The notes under the pieces were generated by a model that did not search any database, was not told where the DNA came from, and saw only the letters and a list, made by a program, of their open reading frames with translations. Of a stretch of 64,000 nucleotides of DNA, positions 61,599-64,000 are shown piece after piece. The DNA is from Brumimicrobium sp964585545 (GTDB taxonomy: Bacteria > Bacteroidota > Bacteroidia > Flavobacteriales_D > Crocinitomicaceae), in contig CAZPDT010000017.1 in NCBI GenBank assembly GCA_964585545.1, positions 1 to 64,000 of the forward strand, given 5' to 3'. Position numbers and translations under genes: made by a program. Each line of letters starts with the position of its first letter. Position 1 is the stretch's first letter.

Positions 61599-61907
61599 AT
61601 GACAGAAAAACACAAAACAGAGTTCGTATTTAATAAGTCAAATTACATATTTCTATTTATAGGACTAGGACTTAATATTATAGGTTTTTTATTGATGATT
61701 GGAGGTGCGGATACTGATCCCAACGAGTTCAATGCTAATGGCTTGTTCTCTCATCAGCGATTAACGGTTGCACCATTAATTATACTTCTGGGTTACGCTG
61801 TAATTTTCTACAGTATTATGAAACGACCCAAAGGAGTGAAGAAAAATCAGCCCACAACACTTGAAGAACAACAATCTATTGCAGATTCCATAAAGGAAGA
61901 AAAATAG
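61599..61907 (+). CDS. DUF3098 family membrane protein
   Basis: A 102-residue protein with two membrane helices (YIFLFIGLGLNIIGFLLMIG; LTVAPLIILLGYAVIFYSIM) joined by the family-typical DTDPNEFNANGLFSHQRL loop, with a polar C-terminal tail. DUF3098 is found almost only in Bacteroidota, next to ftsX; function unknown, cell-envelope role inferred. It lies 3 bases after ftsX and 12 before truB. Confidence 0.9.
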   Translation: MTEKHKTEFVFNKSNYIFLFIGLGLNIIGFLLMIGGADTDPNEFNANGLFSHQRLTVAPLIILLGYAVIFYSIMKRPKGVKKNQPTTLEEQQSIADSIKEEK

Positions 61908-61919
61908 TCAGATTAAAGA

Positions 61920-62633
61920 ATGAACAATTCTGAATACGATTTTCGCCAAGGCGAAATTCTATTGGTCGATAAACCCCTACATTGGACTTCTTTTGATGTC
62001 GTTAATAAATTGCGTTGGCGACTGCGAAAAAAATACAACATTAAACGATTTAAGGTAGGGCATGCTGGAACATTAGATCCTTTGGCTTCGGGACTCCTTA
62101 TCATTTGTACAGGGAAAAGCACCAAATTGAGCATGGCACTAACCGCCGAAGACAAGACCTATAAAGGAACTTTTTTACTTGGAAAAACAACACCGAGCTT
62201 TGATTTAGAAACAGCATTTAATGCAACTTTTGATGTCGATCATATTACTGAGGAAGACATTTATAAAATAGCTCGAAGGTTTGAAGGTCCACAAAAACAA
62301 ACACCTCCTGTATTTTCAGCCAAAAAAGTAAAAGGGAAAAGAGCGTATGAATCTGCGAGAAAAGGAGAACATGTAGAATTGGAAGCAAACCCTATTGAGC
62401 TTTTTTCTTTTTCTATTGAAGCCATTCGTTTTCCAGAAGTAGATTTTAAAATCAAATGTTCTAAAGGGACTTATATCCGTTCTGTAGCACGTGACTTTGG
62501 GAAAGCACTCAACGCTGGAGCAACGCTAATTGCACTGCGACGAACACAATCGGGCGAATTCAATATTAAGGAGGCCAAAACAGTGGATGAATGGATTGAT
62601 ATAATTGATGCTATAGAACTTCCTGTTGAATGA
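61920..62633 (+). CDS. truB: tRNA pseudouridine(55) synthase
   Basis: Makes pseudouridine 55 in the T-loop of tRNAs. The 237 residues include LLVDKPLHWTSFDVVNKLR (N-terminal signature), KVGHAGTLDPLASGLLII with the catalytic Asp, GKSTKLSMALTAEDKTYKGT and IKCSKGTYIRSVARDFG. It is slightly shorter than E. coli TruB, as usual in Bacteroidota (no PUA domain visible). It is the last of the ftsX-DUF3098-truB group. Confidence 0.95.
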   Translation: MNNSEYDFRQGEILLVDKPLHWTSFDVVNKLRWRLRKKYNIKRFKVGHAGTLDPLASGLLIICTGKSTKLSMALTAEDKTYKGTFLLGKTTPSFDLETAFNATFDVDHITEEDIYKIARRFEGPQKQTPPVFSAKKVKGKRAYESARKGEHVELEANPIELFSFSIEAIRFPEVDFKIKCSKGTYIRSVARDFGKALNAGATLIALRRTQSGEFNIKEAKTVDEWIDIIDAIELPVE

Positions 62634-62967
62634 AGTAGAACAGAAATCTGAACAATAAAACCAATAAATTTATAATTCTAGCACATGATATGTTTGTATC
62701 TTCGATAAAACATTTAAAAACAGATGACTGAATAAATAGGCTTAAAAGAGTCAATTCAAATATTGTTGTGTTTCCTACGAATTACGAAATATAAAAACTC
62801 AAGAGAAAAACATAACCTTTACAACTAAGAAAACAGGAAAAATGGTTGTATCGCATTTGAAACTTGAACCCGCTCCTAAAACAATTCAGCACTTATTGTT
62901 GGTTTCGATGTTAATATTTATTACTTTTGAGCCTATTTTTAAAAATTATAGTGTGGCTTTGAACAAA
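62634..62967. other. Intergenic region upstream of queA
   Basis: No independent gene. At 62721-62775 is a decayed relative of the right end of the MITE-like element. An ATG at 62842 is in frame with queA and would add 42 residues (MVVSHLKLEPAPK...), not seen in the QueA family. A weak promoter box TGGCTTTG (62954-62961) sits just before the ATG at 62968. Confidence 0.45.
62721..62775. repeat. Decayed copy of the MITE right half
   Basis: CAGATGACTGAATAAATAGG, CTTAAAAGAGTCAATTCAAA and TATTGTTGTGTTTCC align with the right 65 bases of the element at 52824-53046 (CAGACGACAAG..., AGAATCAATTTTAAATTTG, TTGTGTTTCC), with small gaps. The left half and the terminal GACCAAGCACT are missing. Confidence 0.45.
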
Positions 62968-64000
62968 ATGAAACTTTCTGAGTTTTTTTTCGAATTACCC
63001 GAAGAACTCATCGCAAAATATCCAACTGAAAATAGAGATGAATCTCGATTAATGGTGGTGCACCGAGATAGTGGTGAGATTGAACACAAGATATTTAAAG
63101 ATGTTATTGATTATTTCGATGAAGGAGATGTAATGATTCGGAACAATACGAAGGTGTTTCCCGCTCGATTGTATGGAAATAAAGAAAAAACAGGAGCCAA
63201 AATTGAAGTTTTTTTATTGCGTGAATTGGATAAAGACACTTTGCTTTGGGATGTTTTGGTTGATCCCGCTAGAAAAATAAGAATTGGAAATAAATTGTAC
63301 TTTGGAGAAGATGAGTCGCTTGTAGCAGAGGTGATTGATAACACCACTTCCAGAGGAAGAACCCTTAGGTTTCTTCTAGATGGAACCTACGAGGAGTTTA
63401 AAGATAAAATCAATGAACTTGGTGAAACGCCTTTACCCAAAGAAATAGGACGTCCAGTTGAACCCGAAGATGCTGAACGGTTTCAAACTATTTATGCCAA
63501 AAAAGAAGGGGCAGTAGCTGCACCAACCGCAGGAATGCATTTTTCTAAGCAGTTGTTGAAAAGATTGGAACTAAAAGGTATTAATTTTGCCGAATTAACT
63601 TTGCATCTGGGATTAGGAACCTTTAGGGATGTTGAAGTGGAAGACTTGACCAAGCATAAGATGGATTCTGAACAGGCTTTTATTCCTCAAAAAACAGTCG
63701 ATATTGTAAATAAAGCAAAACGGAACAAGAAAAAAGTATGCGCTATTGGAACTACTTCTATGCGTGCTATTGAGACTTCTGTTTCTACTGATAGTATGCT
63801 TAAACCATACGAAGGATGGACCAATAAATTTATTTTCCCACCTTACGATTTTAGTATTGCCGATGCGATGATTACCAATTTTCATCTTCCTTCTTCTACT
63901 TTGTTGATGATGGTTTCTGCTTTTATGGGTAAAAACGGAGGACACCAGTTGATGAAGAAAGCATACAAAGAAGCGATTAAAGAAAAATATAGATTTTTCT
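62968..64000 (+). CDS. queA: S-adenosylmethionine:tRNA ribosyltransferase-isomerase (partial)
   Basis: Transfers the ribosyl part of SAM to preQ1-tRNA in queuosine synthesis. About 344 codons are present, open to the window edge; the family is about 345-350 residues in this group, so only a few residues are missing. Signature segments: LSEFFFELPEELIAKYPTEN, RDESRLMVVHR-like DESRLMVVHRDSG, VMIRNNTKVFPARLYG (FNNTRV..AR), GAKIEVFLLRELD, PAPTAGMHF-like APTAGMHFSK and LTLHLGLGTFRDVEVEDL. TTSMRAIETS and NFHLPSSTLLMMVSAF close it. The start at MKLSEF was preferred to an in-frame ATG at 62842. Confidence 0.93.
   Translation, partial: MKLSEFFFELPEELIAKYPTENRDESRLMVVHRDSGEIEHKIFKDVIDYFDEGDVMIRNNTKVFPARLYGNKEKTGAKIEVFLLRELDKDTLLWDVLVDPARKIRIGNKLYFGEDESLVAEVIDNTTSRGRTLRFLLDGTYEEFKDKINELGETPLPKEIGRPVEPEDAERFQTIYAKKEGAVAAPTAGMHFSKQLLKRLELKGINFAELTLHLGLGTFRDVEVEDLTKHKMDSEQAFIPQKTVDIVNKAKRNKKKVCAIGTTSMRAIETSVSTDSMLKPYEGWTNKFIFPPYDFSIADAMITNFHLPSSTLLMMVSAFMGKNGGHQLMKKAYKEAIKEKYRFF

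Noticed and set aside
1..64000. CRISPR arrays, toxin-antitoxin pairs, restriction-modification or phage genes
   Set aside because: Searched by eye for regular direct repeats, methyltransferase/nuclease motifs, integrases and small gene pairs; none was found.

Overview
The window is chromosomal DNA from a member of the Bacteroidota, most likely a marine Flavobacteriales bacterium; genus cannot be read from the sequence. Evidence: low GC, almost no Shine-Dalgarno sequences, promoters of the Bacteroidota type (TTG, about 19-20 bases, then TAnnTTTG), three secreted proteins with type IX secretion (T9SS) C-terminal sorting domains, and family-specific genes (DUF2723, DUF5686, DUF4271, DUF3098). 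Most of the window is housekeeping. No prophage, transposase, CRISPR array, antiphage system or secondary-metabolite cluster was found.

Layout. 1-6.7 kb: tRNA-Gln, a giant DUF2723 membrane protein, thiL and ddl. 6.8-9.1 kb: a structured intergenic element and two secreted-protein genes (one with delta-60 repeats and a T9SS domain). 9.4-15.7 kb: uvrC, an SDR, a 2-hydroxyacid dehydrogenase, an orphan histidine kinase and aspartate kinase. 16-22.3 kb: sucA-sucB, a lipoprotein and a di-haem peroxidase. 22.4-24 kb: a decayed membrane-protein gene and a T9SS protein. 24-30.9 kb (minus): coaX, an outer-membrane protein, a TPR protein, lptC and a small membrane protein, tightly packed, then DUF5686. 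31-37.2 kb: tRNA-Phe, marC, sod and sufBCD with a divergent DUF59 gene. 37.3-41.2 kb: hemD, DUF4271, glutaryl-CoA dehydrogenase and a threonine aldolase-like enzyme. 41.3-45.9 kb: rimP-nusA-infB. 46.1-48.5 kb: a lipoprotein plus TPR pair. 48.6-52.7 kb: a MarR regulator with a beta-oxidation multienzyme and thiolase. 52.8-60.3 kb: a MITE-like element, a T9SS protein, tyrS, PAP2 phosphatase, a methyltransferase/phosphatase/SDR operon, a HAD phosphatase and a YceI lipoprotein. 60.7-64 kb: ftsX, DUF3098, truB and queA (cut by the window end).

How it fits together: sucAB (TCA cycle), glutaryl-CoA dehydrogenase and the fad genes (acyl-CoA oxidation) describe an aerobic heterotroph. The suf genes and sod serve iron-sulphur assembly and oxidative stress. 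lptC, ddl, ftsX and the outer-membrane proteins serve the envelope. rimP-nusA-infB, tyrS, truB and queA serve translation.

The most interesting signals are non-coding: (1) a terminator-shaped hairpin in the short leader of rimP-nusA-infB; (2) at least three genes whose promoter -7 box lies 4-5 bases from the start codon, implying leaderless mRNAs, two of them beginning with GTG; (3) a 217-base element with 18-base perfect terminal inverted repeats and a 4-base flanking duplication, with a decayed relative 9.7 kb away; (4) a 123-base nested-palindrome element after ddl; and (5) a degenerate intergenic repeat ending in GGGTTAA that sits on the stop codons of several minus-strand genes.
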